Notes: a model not told the origin generated them from the sequence alone. Shown: positions 1 through 5,938, numbered from the stretch's first letter. The stretch is 11,074 nucleotides of DNA from JBAYHN01 sp041666125 (GCA_041666125.1 JBAYHN010000047.1:1-11074); one strand, 5' to 3'. A program made the numbers and translations.

Positions 1-1
1 A

Positions 2-616
2 GTTGCGTCTTTATATGAAGAGCATGCTGGCCACCATTTTAATACGGTTGCAGTTATTGATGCAGATGGAAAATTCCTCGGCAAATACAGAAAAGTGCAC
101 ATTCCGGACGATTTGCAGAATTATTATGGAGAGGCTTTTTATTTTGAAAAAGGGGATTTGGGCTTTAAAACTTTTAAAACCAAATATGCGACTATTGGAA
201 CTTTGGTTTGCTGGGACCAGTGGTTCCCGGAAGCCGCTCGCGCAACTGCAAAAAAAGGTGCCGAAATTATTTTTTACCCAACTTCAATCGGTTATCAATT
301 GGTTGATAAATATGGTGTAGCTGAAGATGAGCACGTGGCGTGGCAAACAATTCAAAATAGCCATGCAATTGCCAATAATGTTTTTGTTGCGGCGTGTAAT
401 CGTGTTGGATTGGAAAATAAATTAAATTTTTGGGGCACATCTTTTGTTTGTGATCCGTTTGGGAGAGTTCTTGCCAAGGCGCCCGTAGACGCCGAGACAG
501 ATTTGATAGTTGATTGCGATTTGTCTTTAATTCCGCAAATGCGCAAAGACTGGCCATTTTTGGATTATCAGAAGGAGCTAAAAAAACATCACAAGAAAAA
601 TGTTTATGAAGTATAA
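2..616 (+). CDS. aguB: N-carbamoylputrescine amidase, 5' end outside the window
   Basis: The open frame enters from the left edge, and 204 residues plus a TAA stop are visible. It is a nitrilase-superfamily (carbon-nitrogen hydrolase) protein. The catalytic Lys lies in YRKVHIPDD (Lys codon 92-94) and the nucleophile Cys in TLVCWDQWFPEAAR (Cys codon 209-211). The CWDQWFPEAAR and WGTSFVCDPFGRVLAKA signatures are those of the N-carbamoylputrescine amidase subgroup. These enzymes are about 290-300 residues, so roughly 90 N-terminal residues, including the first catalytic Glu, are missing. The reaction is N-carbamoylputrescine to putrescine, CO2 and ammonia, in the cytosol. The gene overlaps the start of aguA, which makes its substrate, so the two are surely co-transcribed. 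A GTG at 95 is only the Val after the catalytic Lys and is not a start. Confidence 0.93.
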   Translation, partial: VASLYEEHAGHHFNTVAVIDADGKFLGKYRKVHIPDDLQNYYGEAFYFEKGDLGFKTFKTKYATIGTLVCWDQWFPEAARATAKKGAEIIFYPTSIGYQLVDKYGVAEDEHVAWQTIQNSHAIANNVFVAACNRVGLENKLNFWGTSFVCDPFGRVLAKAPVDAETDLIVDCDLSLIPQMRKDWPFLDYQKELKKHHKKNVYEV

Positions 617-1613
617 GATGCCGGCAGAATGGGAACCGCACGAGGGAACGTGGCTTAGCTGGCCCCACAACGAGTCTCATTGGCCCGGGAAGTTTGAATT
701 GATTCCTCCTGTTTTTGCGAACATTGCTCGCGAACTTTCTGCAGCCGGTGAAAAAGTTTTTATTTGCGTGAATGATGAGGCGATGGAAAAAAGTGCACGC
801 AAATTAATTGGCAAAGCTGCAAAAAATATTTTCTTTTTCCGGATTCCGACCAATACTTCGTGGGCGCGTGACCATGGTCCCATTTTTGTTTACGCTGAAT
901 GTGGAAAAAGGATGATTGAAGATTGGATTTTTAATACATGGGGAGGCAAATATCCGCCGTGGGATAAGGACGACGTTGTACCACAAAAGATTGGCGAGAT
1001 TTTTAAAATTCCGGTCATTACCCCTGCAATAGTTATGGAAGGCGGTTCGATTGATGTTAATGGCGAAGGCACGGTTCTTACGACCGAACAATGCCTGCTC
1101 AATAAAAATCGAAATCCTCATTTGACTAAGGAGCAGATAGAGAAATATTTAGCTGACTATTTGGGGGCGACTAATGTTTTGTGGCTTAAGGAGGGGATTA
1201 TTGGTGATGATACGGATGGGCACATTGATGATATTGCGCGTTTTACCGATGCAAAAACTGTGGTTTGTCCGTTTGAGGAAAATAAAAAAGATGAAAATTG
1301 TGAGATTTTGAAGAAGAATTTTGAGGATTTGAAAAAGATGAAAGACCAAGCTGGCGAACTTTTGAATGTGGTAAAGATTCCAATGCCGGATCCGGTTATT
1401 CACGAAGGGCAAAGGCTCCCGGCAAGTTATGTGAATTTTTATATAGCTAATAAAGCCGTGCTGGTGCCAACTTTTAATTGTCCGAAAGACGCTGAGGCTA
1501 TTTCGGTTTTGCAGAAACTCTTCCCTACAAGGAAAATTGTCGGAATAGATTGTACTGATTTGGTTTGGGGGCTTGGGACAATTCACTGTTCTACTCAGCA
1601 GCAGCCGGTGTAG
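600..1613 (+). CDS. aguA: Agmatine deiminase
   Basis: A complete 337-residue protein of the peptidyl-arginine-deiminase-like guanidino-modifying superfamily. It hydrolyses agmatine to N-carbamoylputrescine and ammonia. Visible signatures are MPAEWEPHEGTWLSWPHN (7-24), WARDHGP with the catalytic Asp91, MEGGSIDVNG (146-155), GDDTDGHIDD with His208 and Asp210, EGQRLPASYVNFY, and the C-terminal GLGTIHCSTQQQP with nucleophile Cys330. All expected catalytic residues are present, so it should be active. ATG at 600 overlaps the aguB stop by 17 bp; ATG at 606 or 618 would also keep the conserved MPAEW block. The nearest Shine-Dalgarno-like stretch (aaggag, 572-577) is rather far upstream, so translational coupling to aguB is likely. 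The 3' end overlaps the convergent DUF475 gene by 23 bp. No arginine decarboxylase is visible; it may lie to the left. Confidence 0.95.
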   Translation: MFMKYKMPAEWEPHEGTWLSWPHNESHWPGKFELIPPVFANIARELSAAGEKVFICVNDEAMEKSARKLIGKAAKNIFFFRIPTNTSWARDHGPIFVYAECGKRMIEDWIFNTWGGKYPPWDKDDVVPQKIGEIFKIPVITPAIVMEGGSIDVNGEGTVLTTEQCLLNKNRNPHLTKEQIEKYLADYLGATNVLWLKEGIIGDDTDGHIDDIARFTDAKTVVCPFEENKKDENCEILKKNFEDLKKMKDQAGELLNVVKIPMPDPVIHEGQRLPASYVNFYIANKAVLVPTFNCPKDAEAISVLQKLFPTRKIVGIDCTDLVWGLGTIHCSTQQQPV

Positions 1614-2520
1614 TGTCCATTTCTACCCTCGATCTATAGAAAAAATAACCTATTGCGCCGATTGTAGCGACCGGAGAAAGCCAGCTTGGAACATGCACGC
1701 CAAAACTTTCCGCCAGCATAATTACTCCCAAAAACAGCACCGAATACATTGCACCGTTTTTTAAATATTTATATTTCTTGATTCGCTCAATATTGCTCAC
1801 CGTTACTTGCCTAACGATAACTGCGCCCAAGCCATTGCCAAGCAAAATTAGAGGTACGGAAAGCGTGAATGCAAATGCACCAAGCACTCCATCTATCGAA
1901 AAAGTCGCATCAATAATTTCCAAATAAAGAATTTTGCTTACGTCCGAAAGGCCGCTGCCCATAAGCTTTTTTTCCTGTTGCTCTGCGTTTTGTTTAAATC
2001 CGTGGGTTATAAAAAAAGCCGTTGAGCCAACCACTGCCCCAAATGCCATCATTGAGTTTTCTTTAAGCGCAAACCAAACTATTGCGGCCAAAATTATAGA
2101 CACTACTGCAAAAAACCAGACACCGTTTGCATAGAAGAATTTTTCGCCTCTTAGCCCAAAATTTTTGGTTTCCAAAAATAGCCAGTGGAAAAATAAAAAG
2201 ATCAAAAATACCGCTGCGCCAATAAAAAGAATTGGGGCAGAGGATTCGATTGCAGCCATTACAGCCGGATCATTGCTAAAGGTGGCAGTTAAAGATCCGA
2301 TGAATCCAAGAGAAGGAGTTACGGCCCAAACTATCATCCATGGCAAAAGGCCGCGTATTGCAAAAACCGCAAAAAATAGGCCCCAAAATAAAAACCATTT
2401 TCGTGCCTTTTTGCCCATAGTGCCCAGCACTTCGGCGTTTATTATGGCGTTGTCTATGCTCGAAATGGTTTCGAACAGTCCAAGTCCAACTACTGTTAAT
2501 ATTATTGGTAATAATTGCAT
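1591..2520 (-). CDS. DUF475 / TerC-like integral membrane protein
   Basis: A 309-residue multi-pass membrane protein with about eight hydrophobic segments. It carries two acidic motifs typical of the TerC-like branch of the LysE superfamily: ETISSIDNAI at 17-26 and EIIDATFSIDGVLGAFA at 201-217. These sit in the first helices of two halves, as in a duplicated transporter fold. In TerC-type proteins such residues are thought to bind metal ions, so a role in metal-ion export is possible but not shown here. The length and the SIDNAIINAEVL / SIDGVLGAFAF pattern fit DUF475 better than classic tellurite-resistance TerC. It is the last gene of a minus-strand set, 35 bp after the 7-TM gene, and ends inside the 3' end of aguA. 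No Shine-Dalgarno site is seen before the ATG. Confidence 0.8.
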   Translation of the reverse strand: MQLLPIILTVVGLGLFETISSIDNAIINAEVLGTMGKKARKWFLFWGLFFAVFAIRGLLPWMIVWAVTPSLGFIGSLTATFSNDPAVMAAIESSAPILFIGAAVFLIFLFFHWLFLETKNFGLRGEKFFYANGVWFFAVVSIILAAIVWFALKENSMMAFGAVVGSTAFFITHGFKQNAEQQEKKLMGSGLSDVSKILYLEIIDATFSIDGVLGAFAFTLSVPLILLGNGLGAVIVRQVTVSNIERIKKYKYLKNGAMYSVLFLGVIMLAESFGVHVPSWLSPVATIGAIGYFFYRSRVEMDTTPAAAE

Positions 2521-2555
2521 GTTGAATTCGCTTTACTGGTAGGCATTATCCCCGA

Positions 2556-3263
2556 TTACAGCTGCGTTCGCAAGAATCCACCAAGAGCGCAAGCTGTAGC
2601 AGCAGAAAGTATAAGTAAAATTATAGTTGCCGGAGCCCAAGATTCCCACTCACGGTCCAATTCTTTTTGAGCATCGGAAGTTTTGCTTAAGGTTGTTAAT
2701 CTATATATTCCCATTACTCCACTTATTACATTTGAAAGCATAAGTAAGACAAAAAATGCCGATGCCAAAATATTCATGAGCATTAAATTTTTCAATATTG
2801 GCTGGAATAAGAAGAACAAAAGTACGCAGGAAGTGGCCGCCGCTGGAATTATAAAGAGCCAGTACTTTGGAATTACTTTGCCCATTTTTACTCCCAAAAA
2901 TATCATCGCAAAAAGTATTACGAATATAATGACGAAAGAAGTAAAGAATGTTGAATAAAGAGAAAGCAGGATGCTGCCGCCCAAAAATGCCAACAATGCA
3001 AACTGCAAAATCATCATAAAAACCATTCGTGCTGCGCTATAAAGGTCCAGAGGGAAGCGATACATTATTAAAAGAGCCATTCCAATAAGCCAAAGAATTA
3101 CCATTATGCTGGCGCCACAAGCTATTAAAAAACCTTCCCAAGTACTTACATTGTCTGTGTATCCTGCGAGGACTAAAAAAGAAACTGCGCCTGGCAAAAT
3201 TGTGGCGTGCGCAAATAGCCAAATGGTTTTGAGGGCTTTATAAAGGCGTGGGCTGGAGGTCAT
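2556..3263 (-). CDS. Seven-TM membrane protein of unknown function
   Basis: A 235-residue, very hydrophobic protein with about seven predicted membrane segments (roughly residues 14-33, 45-68, 79-103, 106-125, 135-153, 159-187 and 211-230). A charged loop (193-209, KTSDAQKELDREWESW) precedes the last helix. I recognise no enzyme motif or transporter signature. The start is ATG, only 2 bp after the stop of the small membrane protein upstream, so translation is probably coupled and the two products may work together. The DUF475 gene follows after 35 bp. Together they form a minus-strand operon made only of membrane proteins. The call as a real gene rests on length, the ideal hydrophobic periodicity and the tight spacing; function is unknown. 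Confidence 0.8.
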   Translation of the reverse strand: MTSSPRLYKALKTIWLFAHATILPGAVSFLVLAGYTDNVSTWEGFLIACGASIMVILWLIGMALLIMYRFPLDLYSAARMVFMMILQFALLAFLGGSILLSLYSTFFTSFVIIFVILFAMIFLGVKMGKVIPKYWLFIIPAAATSCVLLFFLFQPILKNLMLMNILASAFFVLLMLSNVISGVMGIYRLTTLSKTSDAQKELDREWESWAPATIILLILSAATACALGGFLRTQL

Positions 3264-3265
3264 GG

Positions 3266-3499
3266 TTATTTTATGAGCCTTTTAATCAACACGAGTCCTG
3301 CGGCCACAAAAGTGCTCGCTTCAAAATAAGATATTGTTGTCCATGTATTGGACTGTATGGTGCTTGCAACCAAAAATCCCACGCCAATCATGTATAGAAC
3401 GATAAATTCCGGGCGAATATCTTTTTTGTTTAAAAGTGCGTAAATCAATTGTACGAGCCATGCGGCGGCAATTGTTACGAGCCCTATTTGAGCTAACAT
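3266..3499 (-). CDS. Small three-TM membrane protein (PQ-loop/SemiSWEET-like layout, uncertain)
   Basis: A 77-residue protein with three hydrophobic segments: about residues 4-22, 32-50 and 57-74. A short charged loop, LLNKKDIRPEF, separates the first two. The layout (helix, Lys/Asp-rich turn, helix, short linker, helix, terminal basic residues) resembles one half of a PQ-loop transporter such as SemiSWEET, or the small LAB_N-type proteins. The diagnostic Pro-Gln dipeptide is absent, the corresponding place reading WLVQLIYALL. I therefore treat the resemblance as a hint only. It is the first gene of the membrane operon; its stop lies 2 bp before the next start. No Shine-Dalgarno site is visible before the ATG. 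Confidence 0.7.
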   Translation of the reverse strand: MLAQIGLVTIAAAWLVQLIYALLNKKDIRPEFIVLYMIGVGFLVASTIQSNTWTTISYFEASTFVAAGLVLIKRLIK

Positions 3500-3532
3500 A
3501 ATGTGGGGATTTTAAGGAGTAAACCTGTTTCA

Positions 3533-3561
3533 ATATTACTCGCGGCATGGTTGTGATACAA
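3533..3561 (-). promoter_or_regulatory. Candidate promoter of the membrane-protein operon
   Basis: Read on the minus strand, TTGTAT (3556-3561) and TAATAT (3533-3538) are 17 bp apart, a fair sigma-70 match (3/6 and 4/6). Transcription would start near 3526, giving a leader of about 27 nt before the ATG at 3499. The -35 box overlaps the -10 box of the divergent plus-strand promoter, so the two would compete. Match quality is only moderate. Confidence 0.35.
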
Positions 3562-3562
3562 T
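3554..3562 (+). promoter_or_regulatory. Extended -10 promoter for the small helical protein
   Basis: TGaTACAAT is a TGn-extended -10 element (TACAAT, 5/6) with no good -35, as is usual for extended -10 promoters. Transcription would start near 3569. The leader would then be about 20 nt to ATG 3589 or 68 nt to ATG 3637. Confidence 0.5.
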
Positions 3563-3626
3563 GCCGTCTCTTTACAAATTAAAGATATATGCAAGGAGCA
3601 GATGGTATTCGTCCACAGGGAAGTCC

Positions 3627-3634
3627 GGAGGTGA
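3627..3634 (+). promoter_or_regulatory. Strong Shine-Dalgarno site that decides the start at 3637
   Basis: GGAGGTGA is a long match to the 16S rRNA 3' end. The GGAGG core lies 5 nt before ATG 3637, an optimal distance. The in-frame ATG at 3589 has no comparable site. This is one of very few strong Shine-Dalgarno sites in the window, so it favours the internal start. Confidence 0.65.
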
Positions 3635-3636
3635 CT

Positions 3637-4005
3637 ATGAATGACAAATTTCGAAGATTTACTGAGATTGGTCGCCAAAGGCAAGGATTACGTGACGATT
3701 TAAGTAAATTTACCAGCTCAGGGTTGACAGAGATTTATATGAAAAATATTGGCGAAAGGCTTAATGAAATGGCTGTGTTGGCAGTTGAGATGCTTGGTCG
3801 TGCGGCTTCCCCGAAAGAGTTAGGCAAGATAGCCGATCAATTAGAGGCAATTCTTAAGATAGTGACGGATGGGAAGGAGCCCGATGTGGTAGGTAATTTT
3901 TGGAGGGCGGTTAGTCTTTTTCAGGGTTTTAGTGGGCCGGCTGCGGATTCGCAAAAGGTTGATGATGTTGCTGGAGATGTTAAAAGGGGAGTGGAGGCAC
4001 TTTAG
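3637..4005 (+). CDS. Small helical cytosolic protein of unknown function
   Basis: From ATG 3637 this gives a 122-residue soluble protein; an in-frame ATG at 3589 would add 16 residues. I chose 3637 because of the GGAGGTGA site just before it. The extra stretch (MQGADGIRPQGSPEVT) also looks unstructured and would encode the Shine-Dalgarno site itself. The protein is mostly amphipathic helix (FTEIGRQRQGLRDDLSKF, then a long helical stretch around NIGERLNEMAVLAVEMLGR), with no signal peptide, membrane segment or Cys motif. I do not recognise a family. It stands alone on the plus strand, divergent from the membrane operon and convergent with the next minus-strand gene 70 bp away. The short gap after it (4006-4075) holds no convincing terminator. 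Confidence 0.6.
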   Translation: MNDKFRRFTEIGRQRQGLRDDLSKFTSSGLTEIYMKNIGERLNEMAVLAVEMLGRAASPKELGKIADQLEAILKIVTDGKEPDVVGNFWRAVSLFQGFSGPAADSQKVDDVAGDVKRGVEAL

Positions 4006-4075
4006 ACCCTCAATTCTGCTCTTCCCTTAAATGGAGTTAACAGTACGTCCCATTCTTTTTTACGTTCGGGATTTT

Positions 4076-4531
4076 TCATTTATTTTTTTGAAAATACTGT
4101 TTCATTATTCCTTGCCCCCGTCCTTGTTGGAATAAAGTGTCATTTAATCCTGTCATATCTATAATCCAGCCAGCAATGATTATTGCTCCTACAAAAATAA
4201 TAGCGATCACCTTAAAATTTATTTTATATGAGAAATCATATTGGCGGAGCAGCCATATGCCAATTATTAATCCTAAAATGGCGATTAATACCATCCACAA
4301 AGGAAAACTCGCAAGCATCTGGTCTAAACGGTATTCTCCCATTGGACCATGAGTTCGCAAAGAAAAACGCACTAAACCAAAGAGAAAAATCGAGACTAGT
4401 ATGGAAGCTACTAATCCAGCAAAAGCTATAACTGACCCAATGGCAAAATATACCTTTGAGTGCATTTTTATTTTGTCATGATGTATTTTTTCCATCACAA
4501 TTTTGGTGATATTTTTTAATTCTTTTGACAT
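4076..4531 (-). CDS. Three-TM membrane protein, possible anti-sigma partner
   Basis: A 151-residue protein with a short, basic and His-containing cytosolic N-terminus (1-26). It has three membrane segments (about 27-55, 76-95 and 106-124) and a soluble C-terminal tail (LFQQGRGQGIMKQYFQKNK). It overlaps the 3' end of the ECF sigma gene by 16 bp, the usual position of an anti-sigma factor. The N-terminal 26 residues are too short for a standard anti-sigma domain, and no HxxxCxxC zinc anti-sigma motif is seen. The outside loop between TM1 and TM2 (RFSLRTHGPMGEYRLDQML) is the obvious sensor-facing part. The anti-sigma role is inferred from gene order alone. I do not recognise the family from its sequence. 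Confidence 0.75.
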   Translation of the reverse strand: MSKELKNITKIVMEKIHHDKIKMHSKVYFAIGSVIAFAGLVASILVSIFLFGLVRFSLRTHGPMGEYRLDQMLASFPLWMVLIAILGLIIGIWLLRQYDFSYKINFKVIAIIFVGAIIIAGWIIDMTGLNDTLFQQGRGQGIMKQYFQKNK

Positions 4532-5058
4532 ATTTTTTTCATTAAGATTTTAGCTTGACTCATGCGAGTGGCAACGGTTCCCATGGGTATTCGTAATATA
4601 TCACTAATATCTTCATAAGATTTTTCGTCAATATAAAAGAGAGCCAGGGGTTCGGAATATAGTAATGGTATTGCTCCCAAACATTTTTTTACCTTAGCAA
4701 CAGTTTCTTTTTGTTCAAAATTATCTTCAATCTTCTCGTCGCTTTGAAAATCAAAATCATTTAAAATTGGCAATTCTTTTTGGTATTTTTTAGCGATATT
4801 AATGGCTTCATTGTGAACAATACGATATATCCAGCTGGAGAATTTTTTTTTAGTATCAAATCCATTCAAATTAATAAACGCCTTAATAAAAGAACTCTGA
4901 ACCACATCTGCGGCCTTTTCTTCGTCTTTAATTAAATTGCCGGCATAACGTAGGAGCTTATTTTGATATCTTTCAACAATTATAGAATAAAGTTCTTGAT
5001 CTTTTGACCGAACTTTTTTGACAACTTCTTCGTCAGATAAATTCTCATAATCGCTCAT
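4516..5058 (-). CDS. RNA polymerase sigma factor, ECF (sigma-70 family)
   Basis: A 180-residue protein of the usual ECF size. Region sigma-2 covers about 23-92, with the core-binding and -10-melting part in AADVVQSSFIKAFINLNGF and FSSWIYRIVHNEAINIAKK. A linker rich in Asp/Glu (100-118) follows. Region sigma-4 (about 122-175) carries the helix-turn-helix SYEDISDILRIPMGTVATRM that would read the -35 box. It redirects RNA polymerase to a small target set. It overlaps a membrane protein downstream (possible anti-sigma) and lies 82 bp after an exported protein gene on the same strand. A perfect TATAAT sits 7 bp before the ATG, so transcripts from it would be nearly leaderless. ECF genes often regulate themselves; the palindrome just upstream could be part of that. 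Confidence 0.93.
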   Translation of the reverse strand: MSDYENLSDEEVVKKVRSKDQELYSIIVERYQNKLLRYAGNLIKDEEKAADVVQSSFIKAFINLNGFDTKKKFSSWIYRIVHNEAINIAKKYQKELPILNDFDFQSDEKIEDNFEQKETVAKVKKCLGAIPLLYSEPLALFYIDEKSYEDISDILRIPMGTVATRMSQAKILMKKICQKN

Positions 5059-5065
5059 AAATATA

Positions 5066-5071
5066 ATTATA
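5066..5071 (-). promoter_or_regulatory. Consensus -10 box of the sigma gene, near-leaderless
   Basis: A perfect TATAAT on the minus strand ends 7 nt before the ATG at 5058. A start 7 nt downstream of the -10 box would fall at about 5059, leaving a 5' UTR of 0-2 nt. No Shine-Dalgarno site is present, which fits a leaderless message. No good -35 box exists at 16-18 bp; that position is taken by the left arm of the palindrome at 5088-5127. Confidence 0.55.
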
Positions 5072-5087
5072 CTAAGTATCGGCTATA

Positions 5088-5127
5088 AATACACCAAACC
5101 ACGATTTTAGTCGTGGCCCGATGTATT
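5088..5127. repeat. 40-bp nested palindrome upstream of the sigma gene (operator, or REP/IS200-type hairpin)
   Basis: The inner hairpin is CCACGA-TTTTAG-TCGTGG (5099-5116). The outer arms AATACA (5088-5093) and TGTATT (5122-5127) are also perfectly complementary, separated from the inner stem by 5-nt unpaired stretches. It fills the gap between the exported-protein gene and the sigma gene and abuts the sigma promoter. The CCACGA-loop-TCGTGG form resembles the terminal hairpins of IS200/IS605 elements and REP sequences, but no transposase is present. As RNA on the minus strand it is followed by UUUGGUGUAUUU, too weak for a convincing terminator. Confidence 0.6.
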
Positions 5128-5140
5128 AAACAGCTTTGTT

Positions 5141-5536
5141 CTAACGATTCATGTTTCTGCCCATACCTCTGCCTCCTGATGCCTTTCCAAGCCCATTATG
5201 CAGTCCGAGTCCAATCTCCTGACGAATCTTTTGTGCTTCTGCGTTTTTCCCTTGTTCGGCTAGCTCGTGAGCCTCGGCAAATTTAGCAAAATTATCTTTA
5301 TTGACGACTTGGGTAACTTTACCTTTGCCTACCATAAGTTTTTTCCAAGTATCATAGTCCTTATTCTCAAACGCTTTCGTCATGGCTTCGTGACGTTCTG
5401 CTGAGTAATTCGGGCCCTTAATTGCAGGATCTCCATGATAAGCTAAAGCTGCGCCGCTGGATGCGCCAATTATCCCAAGCCCAAGCACCAATGTTCCTAG
5501 TGTTAAACCTAATGTTGTTTTTTTCATATTTTTCAT
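5141..5536 (-). CDS. Exported small protein with signal peptide, helical
   Basis: A 131-residue protein with a clear signal peptide: a basic start (MKNMKK), a hydrophobic core (7-28) and an Ala-Leu-Ala cleavage site after residue 32. The mature part is about 99 residues and mostly helical, with a block DYDTWKKLM (60-68) and a second block, NKDNFAKFAEAHELAEQ (79-95), leading to KIRQEIGLG. The tail is rich in Gly, Arg, Asn and Met (LGKASGGRGMGRNMNR). I know this pattern only loosely, as a recurring type of exported protein in Patescibacteria; the small helical form recalls Spy/CpxP stress proteins, but no LTxxQ motif is seen. It lies directly upstream of the ECF sigma gene on the same strand, so it may be a target of that sigma factor. 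ATG at 5527 is an alternative start. Confidence 0.85.
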   Translation of the reverse strand: MKNMKKTTLGLTLGTLVLGLGIIGASSGAALAYHGDPAIKGPNYSAERHEAMTKAFENKDYDTWKKLMVGKGKVTQVVNKDNFAKFAEAHELAEQGKNAEAQKIRQEIGLGLHNGLGKASGGRGMGRNMNR

Positions 5537-5647
5537 TTGTTAATTTAATTAAGTTGATTTGTGATATCGACCACTCACTTCTCGCTTCTAATACAAAGCA
5601 GGTACGATTTTTCTTTGGTATTATTTTTTATTAAATCATTAACAAAG

Positions 5648-5668
5648 CACACTCGCTTTGCTCGTGTG
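5648..5668. repeat. Small hairpin next to the tRNA-Ser 3'-end duplicate
   Basis: CACAC (5648-5652) pairs with GTGTG (5664-5668) around an 11-nt loop. On the minus strand the loop GAGCAAAGCGA can extend the stem through tandem G-A pairs and two G-C pairs. It lies directly downstream of the duplicated tRNA end and is followed on the minus strand by a short TTTG tail, so it may be a weak terminator remnant. Confidence 0.3.
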
Positions 5669-5692
5669 TTCTGGCGGAGGGAGAGGGATTCG
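5669..5692 (-). repeat. 24-bp duplicate of the tRNA-Ser 3' end
   Basis: These 24 bases are identical to 5839-5862, which hold the 3' half of the T-arm, the acceptor 3' strand, the discriminator, CCA and two flanking bases of tRNA-Ser. The match stops abruptly inside the T-loop. A copied tRNA 3' end is the usual footprint of site-specific integration, but the two copies are only 170 bp apart and no integrase lies between them. It could be an att-site remnant or a tRNA-derived repeat. Confidence 0.75.
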
Positions 5693-5777
5693 GTCACAGG
5701 TCCTCAGCCGCCGAGGCGGCTTCGGCCTGCGACCCCGCCTCAGCAAAATTTTGCTTAAATTTTGCCTCCGGCATTCG
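5693..5777. repeat. GC-rich then AT-rich palindromic segment flanked by ATTCG
   Basis: This 85-bp stretch starts right after the tRNA-like duplicate. It contains AGCCGC-CGAG-GCGGCT (5706-5721), further GC-rich complementary pieces (GAGGCGG with CCGCCTC, 5713-5741) and a perfect 14-bp palindrome AGCAAAATTTTGCT (5742-5755). ATTCG occurs just before it (5688-5692) and at its right end (5773-5777), after which AATCC follows, as if the segment had been inserted into a T-loop sequence ATTCGAATCC. No ORF of note lies in it. The insertion reading is inference. Confidence 0.45.
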
Positions 5778-5807
5778 AATCCAACTTTAGTAGTTTACGA
5801 CAATTCA

Positions 5808-5837
5808 AAAACAACCAAATACATTTATTTCTAAATG
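5808..5837 (-). terminator. Candidate terminator of tRNA-Ser
   Basis: On the minus strand, four bases after the CCA end, CATTTA-GAAA-TAAATG forms a 6-bp stem with a GNRA-type tetraloop (5822-5837). A U-rich tail follows (UAUUUGGUUGUUUUUG). The stem is AT-only apart from its end pair, so it is weak, but position and tail suit a terminator. Confidence 0.4.
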
Positions 5838-5841
5838 ATTC

Positions 5842-5929
5842 TGGCGGAGGGAGAGGGATTCGAACCCTCGATACCTTTCGGTATACGCGCTTTCCAAGCG
5901 CGCGCACTCGGCCACTATGCGATCCCTCC
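5842..5929 (-). tRNA. tRNA-Ser (anticodon GGA)
   Basis: An 88-nt class II tRNA with encoded CCA. The acceptor stem is GGAGGGA/TCCCTCC and the D-arm contains GTGGCCGAGTGC. The anticodon stem CGCGC/GCGCG surrounds the loop TTGGAAA, giving anticodon GGA, which reads UCC and UCU. The long variable arm ATACC-GAAA-GGTAT is typical of tRNA-Ser. The T-arm is GAGGG-TTCGAAT-CCCTC. All stems are perfect, so it should be functional. It lies 80 bp downstream of rpmB on the same strand and has its own TATAAT. Its 3' end is duplicated at 5669-5692. Confidence 0.97.
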
Positions 5930-5938
5930 AGCGCCGAC

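Noticed and set aside
3589..3636. Separate leader peptide before the small helical protein
   Set aside because: The stretch is in the same frame with no stop before ATG 3637, so it is only an N-terminal extension or untranslated leader.
5669..5862. A complete integrative element bounded by tRNA repeats
   Set aside because: Only 146 bp lie between the copies and no integrase or cargo is present, so at most a remnant.
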